From NCBI GenBank assembly GCA_900315395.1, contig OMZC01000063.1:1-64000 (forward strand): a stretch of DNA of 64,000 bases, read 5' to 3'. Every line of letters begins with the position of its first letter. The stretch's first letter is position 1. A program made the translations under genes and the position numbers. Under the pieces are notes generated by a model that saw only the letters and a list, made by a program, of their open reading frames with translations, ran no database searches and was not told where the DNA came from. Origin of the DNA: an uncultured Gammaproteobacteria bacterium (lineage in GTDB: Bacteria > Pseudomonadota > Gammaproteobacteria > Enterobacterales > Succinivibrionaceae). Shown here in pieces: positions 1 through 9,115 of this stretch.

Positions 1-3
1 TGC

Positions 4-50
4 AAAAAAGCTTTAACGCTACTCAGAATCTCTTAGGGGTGTCTGAGTAG
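4..50 (-). terminator. Possible terminator after dnaB
   Basis: A 9-bp inverted repeat (19-27 with 42-50, CTACTCAGA / TCTGAGTAG) lies just downstream of the dnaB stop on the minus strand. The A-run at 4-9 becomes a U-tract in the transcript, but it sits about ten bases beyond the stem, so the terminator is imperfect. Confidence 0.4.
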
Positions 51-65
51 TTACTTCCTTTTTTA

Positions 66-1523
66 TTATTGATATATTTGAGAGTCAGTGATGTCTGGAA
101 CATCACCTTCAGCTGCAATTGTATTATCTTTATCATAGAAGGTTGTGTAAGCACCTTGGAACTGTAATTCGATATCGTCAGTAGCACCATTTCTGTTCTT
201 ACTGATGATCAAAGTAGCCTTACCATCACCATTTTCACCTGACTTATATACGTCTTCACGGTGAATGAACATAATCATATCTGCGTCCTGCTCCAAAGAG
301 CCTGATTCACGCAAGTCAGAGTTCATAGGGCGGTGATCTTTACGACCTTCAACTTCACGGTTTAACTGAGCTAGTGCCAAGATAGGTACATCAAGCTCTT
401 TTGATAACTGTTTTAATGAACGTGAGATTTCACCTACTTCCTGGCTTCTGTTATCTAATTTGGTCTGAGATTTCATCAACTGAATATAGTCGACCATGAT
501 ACAGGATAAGCCACCATTTTCTGAGGCAATTTTACGCGCTCTTGAACGAAGTTCTAGAGGAGTTAAAGCAATATCTGAAGTATCATCGATGTAGAGTTTT
601 ACTCTATCATTACCATTTTCGTCTTTTTCAGTTAATAGGTTTACGTATCTGATAATACGATGCCACTGCTCTGGAGTTACTTTGCCTGATGCTAAATCTT
701 TGCCTGGTACTCGACCGAAGCTAGATAACATACGCATTGCAATTTCTTTTGCAGGCATTTCCAAAGAGAATACTAAAGCAGGACGATGCTCATCAACGTT
801 CATGGCGATGTTAGTAACCACGTTCATCGCAAAAGAGGTTTTACCTACACCAGGACGTGCTGCAATAATATTTAAGGTACCGCCACGTAAACCTGAGGTT
901 AGATTATCAAGATCTCTAAAGCCTGTTGCCACACCGTGCATCTTTTTATTAGAGTCCATATCAGCTTTAATTTGCTTAACCAACTCTAAAGCAACAGCTG
1001 TCATCTGCTTAGGACCAGAATCTGCTGAACGGCGTGATTCTGAGAGCTCATAGATAAGACCTTGAGCTTCGTCGTAGACCTCTTCTACTGATTTACCTTC
1101 AGGTGCATAGCTAATCTTTTCAATATGTTCACATACTGAAATTAACTTACGACGTCTTGAGGTATCAATGATGATTTGACCATATTCGACAATTGCTGAA
1201 GATGGACCTGTAAGTTCGGTTAAAGAACCTACGTAAGCAATACCACCTGCTTTATCTAAAAGACCTTTATTCTCTAAGTCTGCACACAGTACAGTGGTAT
1301 TAAAATCATCAGTAGTAGCAGCTCTACCTAAAATAGTTCTGTAGATGATACGGTTCTTTTCAGAGAAGAAATCGTTCTCATCTAAAGTACCGATGTTCTC
1401 ACGTACTTTTTCGATAAGTTTGCCATCTAGGATCAATGCTCCTAAGAAGTTAGCTTCTGCTTCAAGATTTTTTGGCATCTCTGTATATTTTGCCAAAACA
1501 TCGTTGCTATTATCTTTTGCCAT
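66..1523 (-). CDS. dnaB: Replicative DNA helicase DnaB
   Basis: Hexameric helicase that unwinds DNA at the replication fork and recruits primase. The 485-residue product is full length for the family. The N-terminal domain starts with the typical PKNLEAEANFLGALI segment (about residues 17-31). Walker A ARPGVGKTS is at about 222-230, Walker B at IMVDYIQLM (about 345-353), and the DLRESGSLEQDADM segment near 405 carries the arginine finger region. The ATG is preceded by GGTGG six bases upstream, which supports this start. It is the last gene before the left window edge; what follows it downstream is not visible. It lies on the same strand as the tRNA cluster behind it. Confidence 0.96.
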   Translation of the reverse strand: MAKDNSNDVLAKYTEMPKNLEAEANFLGALILDGKLIEKVRENIGTLDENDFFSEKNRIIYRTILGRAATTDDFNTTVLCADLENKGLLDKAGGIAYVGSLTELTGPSSAIVEYGQIIIDTSRRRKLISVCEHIEKISYAPEGKSVEEVYDEAQGLIYELSESRRSADSGPKQMTAVALELVKQIKADMDSNKKMHGVATGFRDLDNLTSGLRGGTLNIIAARPGVGKTSFAMNVVTNIAMNVDEHRPALVFSLEMPAKEIAMRMLSSFGRVPGKDLASGKVTPEQWHRIIRYVNLLTEKDENGNDRVKLYIDDTSDIALTPLELRSRARKIASENGGLSCIMVDYIQLMKSQTKLDNRSQEVGEISRSLKQLSKELDVPILALAQLNREVEGRKDHRPMNSDLRESGSLEQDADMIMFIHREDVYKSGENGDGKATLIISKNRNGATDDIELQFQGAYTTFYDKDNTIAAEGDVPDITDSQIYQ

Positions 1524-1692
1524 GTCAAACCACCGTTAAAAAATCAGAGATCTATTTTAAGCCATTAATGGTCTTTTTGAGATACCTAAAGAAAAATATA
1601 ATCAGGCAAATAGGCACAAAACAACTGAAGTTAGTTCGAAGAAGGTTACTCTGTTCTCTTGAGCGAAAGTTCGTGTATTAGAAAAAAATGAA

Positions 1693-1769
1693 TGGCGCAC
1701 CCGAAGGGATTCGAACCCCTGACCGATCGGTTCGTAGCCGATTACTCTATCCAGCTGAGCTACGGGTGC
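1693..1769 (-). tRNA. tRNA-Arg (anticodon ACG), copy 3
   Basis: Complete 77-nt cloverleaf with encoded CCA: acceptor stem GCACCCG / CGGGTGC, discriminator G, anticodon stem ATCGG / CCGAT with loop CTACGAA, giving anticodon ACG (read as ICG after deamination). It is the most promoter-distal of three identical copies. The CCA end is followed by a T-rich stretch. Confidence 0.97.
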
Positions 1770-1790
1770 GTGTATTTGAAAAAAATTGAA

Positions 1791-1867
1791 TGGCGCACCC
1801 GAAGGGATTCGAACCCCTGACCGATCGGTTCGTAGCCGATTACTCTATCCAGCTGAGCTACGGGTGC
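1791..1867 (-). tRNA. tRNA-Arg (anticodon ACG), copy 2
   Basis: Same 77-nt sequence as the flanking copies: acceptor GCACCCG / CGGGTGC, anticodon loop CTACGAA, CCA encoded. It is separated from each neighbour by the same 21-nt spacer. Confidence 0.97.
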
Positions 1868-1888
1868 GTGTATTTGAAAAAAATTGAA

Positions 1889-1965
1889 TGGCGCACCCGA
1901 AGGGATTCGAACCCCTGACCGATCGGTTCGTAGCCGATTACTCTATCCAGCTGAGCTACGGGTGC
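1889..1965 (-). tRNA. tRNA-Arg (anticodon ACG), copy 1
   Basis: Same 77-nt sequence as copies 2 and 3, with encoded CCA. It is first of the Arg genes after tRNA-Ser. The order csrA, tRNA-Ser(GCT), tRNA-Arg(ACG) array matches the E. coli csrA-serV-argV/Y/Z/Q arrangement. Confidence 0.97.
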
Positions 1966-2061
1966 AATCAAATTGATTGACAAAATTTTCGCAGAATTAT
2001 AACACTCAACTAAAGATTTTCAAGACTTCGATCACAAAATCTTAACATCACCTTGAGTGAG

Positions 2062-2156
2062 TGGCGGATAGAGAGGGATTCGAACCCTCGATACAACCCT
2101 TAAAGTCGTATGCTCCCTTAGCAGGGGAGTACCTTCAGCCTCTCGGTCATCTATCC
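2062..2156 (-). tRNA. tRNA-Ser (anticodon GCT)
   Basis: A 95-nt class II tRNA with long variable arm and encoded CCA. Acceptor stem GGATAGA / TCTATCC, discriminator G, anticodon stem CTCCC / GGGAG and loop CTGCTAA give anticodon GCT, decoding AGC/AGU. It is the first gene of the Ser-Arg-Arg-Arg tRNA unit. Confidence 0.96.
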
Positions 2157-2177
2157 GCTGAAAATTAAGCGTGACAT

Positions 2178-2206
2178 AGTATCTGCTTTTACAGACTCAA
2201 TGTCAA
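2178..2206 (-). promoter_or_regulatory. Promoter of the tRNA-Ser/Arg operon
   Basis: On the minus strand a perfect -35 TTGACA (2206-2201) is followed after 17 bp by GATACT (2183-2178). It lies between csrA and tRNA-Ser, about 15 to 20 bases before the mature tRNA 5' end. It probably drives all four tRNAs. Confidence 0.7.
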
Positions 2207-2236
2207 GAACTTTTTTACTATCCCAGCCCCTTCGGA

Positions 2237-2425
2237 CTAAGGATTGCCTTTTTTATCTGTTTTAGTGACAGGATCTTTTTCAGACTGGCCAAGACGCTTA
2301 ACAGAAACCTCACGAGGAGCATCTATACCTAAACGAACTTTGCCAGCCTTTACTTCCAATACGCTAATGGTAATACCACCGCCAAGCTGTATTTTGTCAC
2401 CAGTTTTCTGTGATATTACCAACAT
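2237..2425 (-). CDS. csrA: Carbon storage regulator CsrA
   Basis: Dimeric RNA-binding regulator that binds GGA motifs in leaders and controls translation and stability of mRNAs for carbon metabolism, motility and biofilm. The 62-residue product begins MLVISQKTGDKIQLG and keeps the RLGIDAP core and the RNA-contacting VKRLG segment. It begins 6 bp after the alaS stop, as in many gammaproteobacteria. No good Shine-Dalgarno sequence is seen, so translation may depend on coupling to alaS. Confidence 0.97.
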   Translation of the reverse strand: MLVISQKTGDKIQLGGGITISVLEVKAGKVRLGIDAPREVSVKRLGQSEKDPVTKTDKKGNP

Positions 2426-2431
2426 AGTGTA

Positions 2432-5065
2432 TTAAATACGCTCACTTACTAATGAGTCAACTGCTGATAGAGCCTTGTTCAAGCCCTCAGGCTGTGTACC
2501 ACCTGCCTGTGCCATATCTGGACGACCACCGCCCTTGCCACCGACATATGATGCAACTTCACGAATTAAATCGCCAGCCTTAACCTTAGCAGTTAAATCC
2601 TTTGAAACAGCAGCAATTAAGTTTACCTTATTGTCTTCTGTTACAGAGCCTAAAACGATAATTGAGCTTGGTAGACGTACTTTTAGATCATCTACTGCAA
2701 CACGAAGTTCTTTAGCTGAGTAATTATCAATCTTAGTTGCAATTACCTTAACGCCCTTAACCTCATGAGCACTTGAGACTAATGCAGCACACTCTAGGGC
2801 TACAATCTTCTCTTTTAACTGCTCGTTTTCTTTCTCTAAGCTCTTAGAGTGATCAAGTACCTGTTCAGCCTTAGCAGCAATTGAAGCATTGCCACCAACC
2901 TTTAACAGAGCCTTGCTCTTAGCAACTTCAGCAAATAGACCATCTAAGTAATCAACTGCAGCCTGACCTACTAAAGCTTCGATACGGCGGATGCCTGAAG
3001 CGATAGACTCATCAGATAACAGTACGAATACACCTAAATCACCTGTTGCTACAGTATGAGTACCACCGCATAATTCCTTTGAGAAATCGCCCATTGAAAC
3101 TACACGAACTTTGTCTTCATACTTCTCATCAAACAGAGCAATAGCGCCTGACTTCTTAGCCTCATCAAGATCCATTACAGCAGTCTCAACCTTTAGGTTC
3201 TCCTGGATCCTGCTGTTTACAAGATCAGCTACCTGCTGTTTTTCAGTTGCGGTTAATGGCTGTGAATGAGAGTAGTCAAAACGTAACTTGGTATCATCAA
3301 CATATGAACCCTTCTGAGCTACGCTGTCACCAATTACCTGACGTAATGCAGCATCTAATAAGTGGGTTGCACTGTGATGTTTAGCAATCTCAGCTCTTAC
3401 CTTAGCGTCTACAGTTGCCTTTACGGTAGCGTTCTTATCGAACTCACCGATATCAACACGACCTACATGGATAGTAGCTTTTGCAACATGCTTGGTGTCT
3501 TCAACGATGAAACGAGCATTCTCACCAATGGTGATAACACCCTTATCGCCTACCTGACCACCCATCTCACCGTAGAATGGAGTCTTATCTAAAACGATAA
3601 CTGCATTCTCATCAGTTGCAATTGAATCAACCTCAGCGCCATCCTTGAAGATGTGAGTGATCTTGCCTTCTGAAGACAGTGAATCATAACCTGTAAATAC
3701 AGTGTTCTCAGTGATCTTTAATTCTTTGTTGTAGTCAATACCGAAGGTTGAAGCAGACTTTGCACGAGCTTTCTGCTCAGCCATGCACTTGTCAAAACCA
3801 TCCATATCAACAACGTAACCACGGTCACGTACAACGTCCTGAGTTAAGTCTGCTGGGAAGCCGTAGGTGTCGTATAACTTGAAGGCGATGTCGCCTGGGA
3901 AGTTCTTGCTGTCACCTAACTTAACTAACTCGTTCTCTAATAGAGCTAGACCTCTATCAAGAGTATTTAAGAACTGCTCTTCCTCTTTCTTTAAGGTACG
4001 CTCGATTAAAGCACGCTGCTCGATTAACTCTGGGTATGCATTGCCCATTAACTCGCAGAGCTTACCTACTAACTTGTAGAAGAATACATCCTTAGCGCCT
4101 AACAGTCTGCCATGACGTACAGCACGACGAATAATACGACGTAATACGTAGCCACGACCTTCGTTTGAAGGTAAAACACCATCAGCGATTAAGAATGAGC
4201 ATGAACGAATGTGGTCAGCGATAACACGTAATGACTTAGAGCTTAAGTCTGTTACGCCTAAAACGTTAGCAGCTTCTTTTTCTAATGATACGAACAAGTC
4301 GATATCATAGTTTGAGTGAACGCCCTGTAACACAGCAGCGATACGCTCTAGACCTAGACCGTTATCGATCATAGGCTTTGCTAATTTCTCAAAGGTGCCG
4401 TCGATCTTACGGTTGTACTGCATGAACACAATGTTCCAGATCTCAATGAATCTGTCACCGTCTTCATCAGGTGAGCCTGGAGGGCCACCCTGTACGTCTT
4501 CACCATGATCGTAGAAAATTTCTGAGCAAGGACCGCAAGGACCGGTATCGCCCATCTGCCAGAAGTTGTCAGACTCGTATAGACCACCTTTGTTATCGCC
4601 AATACGAACAATCTTCTCAGGAGGAAGACCAATCTGCTTATTCCAAATGTCATAAGCTTCATCATCTTTCTCGTATACAGTAACCATTAAAGACTCTTTA
4701 GGTAACTTATAAACCTCAGTTAAAAGAGTCCAAGCAAAGGTAATTGCTTCTTTCTTAAAGTAGTCACCGAAACTGAAGTTACCTAACATCTCGAAGAAGG
4801 TGTGGTGACGTGCGGTGTAACCTACGTTATCTAAATCATTCTGCTTACCGCCAGCACGAACACATTTCTGGGCGGTAGTAGCGCGTACATAAGAGCGCTT
4901 CTCTTTACCTAAATAAATATCCTTGAACTGATTCATACCTGCGTTAGTGAACAGCAAGGTAGGATCATTGTATGGAACTAGTGAGCTAGAGCGGACGATT
5001 GTGTGTCCGTGTTCCTCAAAGAATTTCAAATACGCTGTACGTATCTGATCAGTTGTCATGTACAT
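2432..5065 (-). CDS. alaS: Alanyl-tRNA synthetase
   Basis: Charges tRNA-Ala and edits mischarged Ser/Gly. The 877-residue product has the class II catalytic core first ([11 protein letters not shown] and [14 protein letters not shown]), then the editing domain with the zinc-type [12 protein letters not shown] and LCGGTH motifs, and the C-Ala domain ending in [15 protein letters not shown]. The ATG at 5065 has AGGA nine bases upstream; a second ATG two codons in is an alternative. recA-recX-alaS-csrA order is conserved, but here a separate MetE-like gene and a spacer sit between recX and alaS. Confidence 0.98.
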   Translation of the reverse strand: MYMTTDQIRTAYLKFFEEHGHTIVRSSSLVPYNDPTLLFTNAGMNQFKDIYLGKEKRSYVRATTAQKCVRAGGKQNDLDNVGYTARHHTFFEMLGNFSFGDYFKKEAITFAWTLLTEVYKLPKESLMVTVYEKDDEAYDIWNKQIGLPPEKIVRIGDNKGGLYESDNFWQMGDTGPCGPCSEIFYDHGEDVQGGPPGSPDEDGDRFIEIWNIVFMQYNRKIDGTFEKLAKPMIDNGLGLERIAAVLQGVHSNYDIDLFVSLEKEAANVLGVTDLSSKSLRVIADHIRSCSFLIADGVLPSNEGRGYVLRRIIRRAVRHGRLLGAKDVFFYKLVGKLCELMGNAYPELIEQRALIERTLKKEEEQFLNTLDRGLALLENELVKLGDSKNFPGDIAFKLYDTYGFPADLTQDVVRDRGYVVDMDGFDKCMAEQKARAKSASTFGIDYNKELKITENTVFTGYDSLSSEGKITHIFKDGAEVDSIATDENAVIVLDKTPFYGEMGGQVGDKGVITIGENARFIVEDTKHVAKATIHVGRVDIGEFDKNATVKATVDAKVRAEIAKHHSATHLLDAALRQVIGDSVAQKGSYVDDTKLRFDYSHSQPLTATEKQQVADLVNSRIQENLKVETAVMDLDEAKKSGAIALFDEKYEDKVRVVSMGDFSKELCGGTHTVATGDLGVFVLLSDESIASGIRRIEALVGQAAVDYLDGLFAEVAKSKALLKVGGNASIAAKAEQVLDHSKSLEKENEQLKEKIVALECAALVSSAHEVKGVKVIATKIDNYSAKELRVAVDDLKVRLPSSIIVLGSVTEDNKVNLIAAVSKDLTAKVKAGDLIREVASYVGGKGGGRPDMAQAGGTQPEGLNKALSAVDSLVSERI

Positions 5066-5376
5066 TTAAATGGATCCTAAAATGTGATTTAAAACACGCA
5101 AATTATACATTAGTTTTAGCGTAAAAATTCCATTTGTTTAAAAGCTTGAACTAAGTAAATGAGCTTTTTTTCTCATTTTATGCTTTTCTTAATCAGTTTC
5201 ATATTCTTATCTGTAATTTCATAGTTTTTGTCTATATCTGAACATCAGAAAAAAGTATTAGTAAAACGTTTTAACTTGTTTCAAAATGTAACCATCGAAA
5301 TTCGCTATGAGTTTCTAGAAGAATTAATACACATTCATACACAATAATAATCTAATCATAGGTAAGGACTAATTAC
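5066..5376. other. Intergenic region between divergent alaS and metE-like gene
   Basis: This 311-bp AT-rich stretch holds no ORF with coding character. It must contain the promoters of both divergent genes. No MetJ-type repeat (AGACGTCT), S-adenosylmethionine riboswitch or cobalamin riboswitch was recognised by eye. A loose inverted repeat with AAAAGCT / AGCTTTT is near 5140-5170. Confidence 0.5.
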
Positions 5377-6501
5377 ATGGCACATATTCTTCCTCCATTC
5401 AGAGCTGATCACGTAGGCTCATTTTTAAGAACCGAAAAAATTGCTAACGCAAGAAACCTTTTCAACAAGAACCTAATCTCAAAAGAAGAGCTAACTAAGA
5501 TTGAAGATGAAGAAATTGCTCTTCTAGTTGAAGCTGAAAAGAAAAACGGTCTTAAAGCTGTTACCGATGGTGAATTCCGTCGTGCATTCTGGCACCTAGA
5601 CTTCTTAGCAGGTTTAGACGGTATTGAGCATATTGGTGCTAAGAACTGGTCAACTCACTTTGAAGGTGTTCAGCCTAAAGCAGAGACTGTTCGTATTGCA
5701 GGTAAGGTTGGCTTCTCAGAGTCACATCCTTTTGTTGAAGCTTTTGACAGAATTAAGAAGATTGCAGGTGACACTTTAGTTAAGTACACCATTCCTTCTC
5801 CTTCAATGCTATACCAAATCTGCGTAGTAAGAACTAAGGATTATGAGCCAATTGAGCTTTACAAGAATAACGATGAGCAGTTATTCAATGATATCGCTCA
5901 GGCTTGGATTGACTGCGCTAACATTCTTTACAAACACGGTTGTAGATACTTACAGATCGACGATACCTCATGGGGTGAGTTCTGTTCAACTGAAAAGACT
6001 GCTCTATACTCAGGTTACGGTAGAGATCTTAAGAAAGTTCAAGAAGAGTACGTAAAAGTAATCAATAAGATCGTAGCAGCTAAACCTAAAGATTTAACCT
6101 TAACCATGCACATCTGCCGTGGTAACTTCCGTTCAACTTGGTTCAGTTCAGGCGGTTACGAGCCAGTAGCTGAGTTACTATTCGGTCACTGCAACGTTGA
6201 TGGCTTCTTCTTAGAGTATGATTCAGATAGAGCCGGTGACTTCAAGCCATTACGCTTTATCAAAGATCAGACTGTAGTTTTAGGTTTAATTACCTCTAAG
6301 TTCCCTGAGTTAGAAGATAAAGAAGCTGTTAAGGCAAGAATTAAAGAAGCTTCAGAGTATGTACCTCTAGAGCACTTATGCTTATCAACACAGTGTGGCT
6401 TCTCTTCAACTGAAGAAGGTAATGTTCTGTCACACGAACAGCAATGGGCAAAGATCAGACTAGTAGTTGAGATTGCAAAAGAAGTTTGGGCAGACGCCTA
6501 A
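5377..6501 (+). CDS. MetE C-terminal-type methyltransferase (YxjG/YxjH family)
   Basis: The 374-residue product matches the zinc-dependent catalytic half of cobalamin-independent methionine synthase as a stand-alone protein, half the length of full MetE. It starts PPFRADHVGSFLRT. The expected zinc ligands are present: H245 and C247 (MHICRGN), E280 and C340 (STQCGF). Family members transfer a methyl group to homocysteine, but the methyl donor of these short forms is often not methyl-tetrahydrofolate and cannot be read from sequence. It is a single-gene unit ending in a clear terminator. TAAGGA lies about eight bases before the ATG. Confidence 0.8.
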   Translation: MAHILPPFRADHVGSFLRTEKIANARNLFNKNLISKEELTKIEDEEIALLVEAEKKNGLKAVTDGEFRRAFWHLDFLAGLDGIEHIGAKNWSTHFEGVQPKAETVRIAGKVGFSESHPFVEAFDRIKKIAGDTLVKYTIPSPSMLYQICVVRTKDYEPIELYKNNDEQLFNDIAQAWIDCANILYKHGCRYLQIDDTSWGEFCSTEKTALYSGYGRDLKKVQEEYVKVINKIVAAKPKDLTLTMHICRGNFRSTWFSSGGYEPVAELLFGHCNVDGFFLEYDSDRAGDFKPLRFIKDQTVVLGLITSKFPELEDKEAVKARIKEASEYVPLEHLCLSTQCGFSSTEEGNVLSHEQQWAKIRLVVEIAKEVWADA

Positions 6502-6580
6502 TTGCATATAAAATACGGTCTTTGTTTAAAAGTACCAGTATTTTGTTCTGAGCTATTTTCAAATTTTATTTAAAATTTAG

Positions 6581-6617
6581 AGACCAATTTCCAAATAAAA
6601 ATGGAAATTGGTCTTTT
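6581..6617 (+). terminator. Intrinsic terminator of the metE-like gene
   Basis: A perfect 13-bp stem (6581-6593 AGACCAATTTCCA with 6602-6614 TGGAAATTGGTCT) with an 8-nt loop is followed by TTTTAATTTTG. Confidence 0.85.
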
Positions 6618-7159
6618 AATTTTGTTTGCTGTTAAACGGCGGCTTTGAGTTAATACCTCCCTTAGGGGGCAAAGCATAATAGTTGGCGACTTGAAATTGA
6701 GAAAGAAGCCAATCGAAATTTGCAATCCTAAAAAAATAAAAACGTAAAAAACGTCGATATTTTTTAAACAATAGGCTATAAACAGAATTATGGAATATAA
6801 AAACGAAAAAATCGTTTTTAATTTAAAAGGTGCAAATGAAGATACTTCGTATTACTGATCAAGGTCTTCCATTGTTTAATGGCAACTACTCAGCATCCTA
6901 ATCAGCCTCCTAATCAGCCACTAAGCTCAGACAACCTAAGCGATTATGAGTAAGTAATATTAAAAGCTTTTACGCAGACTTTTACAGTGAGAATGTTCTT
7001 TAGAAGAATAAAATTGTGAAGGTTATTCTCTAATATGAAGGTAATGCGACAAACTAACTGTACAATAACCGGTTTAGTGATTTTTTGAAGTATTCAATTC
7101 CAACTAAAGAAGCAATATCTCATAAATTGTCTGACTTCATATTTTTAACACAATTTGTG
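6618..7159. other. Gene-poor spacer between metE-like gene and recX
   Basis: About 540 bp without an intact gene. It holds a small AAAACGA / TCGTTTTT inverted repeat near 6800-6820 and a possible decayed reading frame from 6836 (listed separately). Nothing else was recognised. Confidence 0.5.
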
Positions 7160-7171
7160 CTAATTGGATAA
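6836..7171 (+). pseudogene. Possible decayed N-terminus of an AAA-type ATPase
   Basis: An ATG with AAAGG seven bases upstream opens a frame reading MKILRITDQGLPLFNG. This resembles the start of a family of uncharacterised AAA ATPases as I remember it, usually followed by a DFY-type segment. The frame is broken by stops at 6899, 6911 and several later points. About 140 bp on, in the same frame, SFYADFYSENVL can be read. A 12-bp repeat (TCAGCATCCTAA, TCAGCCTCCTAA, TCAGCCACTAAG) starts at the first break. No nucleotide-binding motif remains. The 3' part overlaps the end of recX on the other strand. It could equally be non-coding sequence. Confidence 0.25.
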
Positions 7172-7648
7172 AAAGTGGTCAGACTCGTACCTTTCCATTG
7201 CCTCTAAGCAATCAGAAGTTGAAAAGCCTCGTCTTGCTAAAGATGCTAAATACTTTTGTTTATTCTCAAAAGTAAGTTCTAAATCATTGGAGATTTTTTT
7301 ATTTAGGAAAGCTAAAGCTATCTCAATCCAATCTGTTTCATCTAAATACTGTTGATAGTATTGAGCTTTCACTCCCTTTTTAGTAGCTTCCATCACTACT
7401 TTTCTTGGACCATAGCACTGATTTTTTAAATGATTAAAGAGCATTTCCATATAACGCTCTTCAGACTGCCAATTGTTATCTATACATTTTTTGATGGCAT
7501 CTTTGACAGCTTCTTTGGTATATCTTTGATAGAGCTTGGTGTAAAGCTCAAGAATGGAATATTCGCGACGTGTAAGAAGACGCAGCGCTGCATTTAAGGC
7601 ATGCGCTGGATCTTCATCTTTTTTCTTTACAGTAGAACTTCTAAACAT
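7160..7648 (-). CDS. recX: Regulatory protein RecX
   Basis: Modulator that binds RecA filaments and limits recombinase activity. The 162-residue product shows the family's three-helix repeats, seen in ALRLLTRREYSILEL (about 23-37), FNHLKNQCYGPRKVVMEATKKG and the C-terminal KQKYLASLARRGFST segment. It lies directly downstream of recA, separated by a hairpin, as in many gammaproteobacteria. Its own Shine-Dalgarno is weak, which would keep its level well below RecA. Confidence 0.9.
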   Translation of the reverse strand: MFRSSTVKKKDEDPAHALNAALRLLTRREYSILELYTKLYQRYTKEAVKDAIKKCIDNNWQSEERYMEMLFNHLKNQCYGPRKVVMEATKKGVKAQYYQQYLDETDWIEIALAFLNKKISNDLELTFENKQKYLASLARRGFSTSDCLEAMERYESDHFLSN

Positions 7649-7689
7649 TTTAAGTATCTACTTTTACGATCTAGATTTTGACTTTTAAA

Positions 7690-7714
7690 TTTTGGTGACT
7701 TGATGTCACCAAAA
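7690..7714 (-). terminator. Hairpin between recA and recX (partial terminator)
   Basis: A perfect 10-bp stem (7690-7699 TTTTGGTGAC with 7705-7714 GTCACCAAAA) and 5-nt loop. Read on the minus strand it is followed by TTTAAAAG, only a weak U-tract. In E. coli a recA-recX hairpin lets a minority of transcripts run into recX; the same role is inferred here. Confidence 0.6.
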
Positions 7715-7724
7715 CTAAAGATCT

Positions 7725-8897
7725 TTATAGATCATCTGGAATTGGAGTGATGAGATCATCTGTATCTACATCAGGACCTAATCCATCAAGATCAGCACTC
7801 TCAGCACCATCTGCTTCTGATGAACCGATTGAAGCGGTATCATCATAGTCATTGTTGTTCTTATAGTACTCTCTGATCTTCTGCTCAATCTCGTCTGCTA
7901 CAGCAGGATTGTCATCTAAGAACTTCATGGCATTTACTTTACCCTGACCAATCTTCTGACCATTGTAAGCAAACCATGCACCTGTCTTCTGAACAATCTT
8001 TGCATTCACACCAAGATCGATTAACTCGCCGTTTTTAGCGATACCGTAGTTAAAGAGGATCTGGAAGTTCGCTGTCTTGAATGGAGGAGCAACCTTATTC
8101 TTAACCACTTTAACCTTAGTTTCGTTACCGATAACCTCTTCTTTGTTCTTTAAAGCAGTACTCTTTCTGATGTCCAAACGAACTGAAGCGTAATACTTTA
8201 AGGCGTTACCACCAGTGGTGGTCTCTGGGTTACCAAACATTACACCAATCTTCATACGCAACTGGTTAATGAAGACAACCATGCAGTTTGCCTGCTTTAC
8301 GATACCGGTTAATTTACGTAAAGCCTGAGACATCAATCTTGCCTGTAGACCTACGTGGTTATCACCCATCTCACCTTCAATTTCTGCCTTTGGAACTAAA
8401 GCTGCAACAGAGTCGATAACTACAACATCAATACCACCTGAACGAACTAGAGTTTCACAAATCTCTAAAGCCTGTTCACCTGTATCTGGCTGAGAAATAA
8501 ATACATCCTCAACATTTACGCCTAACTTTTTAGCATATACAGGATCTAGAGCGTGCTCAGCATCGATGAAGGCACAGATTTTACCTTTTTTCTGAGCCTG
8601 AGCAATCAACTCTAAAGTTAAGGTAGTTTTACCAGATGATTCAGGACCATAAATCTCGATGATACGGCCCATTGGTAAACCACCAATACCCAAAGCGATA
8701 TCCAATGATAGTGAACCTGTAGGAATTGCTTCAATGTCCATTAGCTCATTTTGGCCTAAACGCATAATTGCGCCTTTACCAAACTGACGCTCAATCTGAT
8801 CCATTGCAGCTTCAAGAGCCTTCTGCTTTTTAGGATCTTTAGTGATATTAGCAACTAACTTTGAAGATGCTGTATCTGAAGACTTAGAGCTTGCCAT
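7725..8897 (-). CDS. recA: Recombinase RecA
   Basis: Forms filaments on single-stranded DNA for homologous pairing and co-protease action in DNA repair. The core holds Walker [10 protein letters not shown], the [21 protein letters not shown] segment around Walker B and loop L1, and the loop L2 segment [13 protein letters not shown]. The C-terminus is acidic, as usual. I choose the ATG at 8897 (MASSKSSD, 390 residues) because GGAG lies ten bases upstream; a frame extension to 8915 would use a TTG inside the Shine-Dalgarno region. recX follows on the same transcript. Confidence 0.98.
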   Translation of the reverse strand: MASSKSSDTASSKLVANITKDPKKQKALEAAMDQIERQFGKGAIMRLGQNELMDIEAIPTGSLSLDIALGIGGLPMGRIIEIYGPESSGKTTLTLELIAQAQKKGKICAFIDAEHALDPVYAKKLGVNVEDVFISQPDTGEQALEICETLVRSGGIDVVVIDSVAALVPKAEIEGEMGDNHVGLQARLMSQALRKLTGIVKQANCMVVFINQLRMKIGVMFGNPETTTGGNALKYYASVRLDIRKSTALKNKEEVIGNETKVKVVKNKVAPPFKTANFQILFNYGIAKNGELIDLGVNAKIVQKTGAWFAYNGQKIGQGKVNAMKFLDDNPAVADEIEQKIREYYKNNNDYDDTASIGSSEADGAESADLDGLGPDVDTDDLITPIPDDL

Positions 8898-8930
8898 GTA
8901 ATTTTTTCTCCACAAACTAAATTTATAGAT

Positions 8931-8959
8931 ATATTATTTAATAGTATCTTATATGTCAA
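8931..8959 (-). promoter_or_regulatory. recA promoter
   Basis: On the minus strand a perfect -35 TTGACA (8959-8954), 17-bp spacer and TAATAT (8936-8931) lie about 35 bp before the recA start. No CTG-N10-CAG LexA box is visible in or around it. Confidence 0.65.
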
Positions 8960-9115
8960 TCTATTTTTTATATTTATACAAAATTCACATTCAATAGATA
9001 ACAATTTTACCGTTTATCAAGTAACCTAAGATTAGATTATAATACAGTTTGTTTTTTTGATACTTTGACTTTTACTGTCATTTTTTGCAATTTTTAACAA
9101 AGTGAAATCATAATT

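Larger units (their letters stand above)
1693..1965 (-). repeat. Three tandem 98-bp tRNA-Arg repeat units
   Basis: The three tRNA-Arg genes begin exactly 98 bp apart (1693, 1791, 1889). Genes and 21-nt spacers are the same in each unit, so the array arose by tandem duplication or is kept uniform by recombination. Each CCA end is followed by a T-run in the transcript. Confidence 0.9.

Noticed and set aside
4381..4665. 94-residue frame inside alaS
   Set aside because: It lies on the same strand in another frame of alaS, with no family likeness or ribosome binding site; it is a shadow of the gene.
5066..5376. Methionine riboswitch or MetJ operator before the metE-like gene
   Set aside because: No SAM, cobalamin or MetJ-type sequence was recognised.
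8898..8915. Longer recA start (TTG at 8915)
   Set aside because: The extension would consist of the Shine-Dalgarno region; GGAG is well placed for the ATG at 8897.
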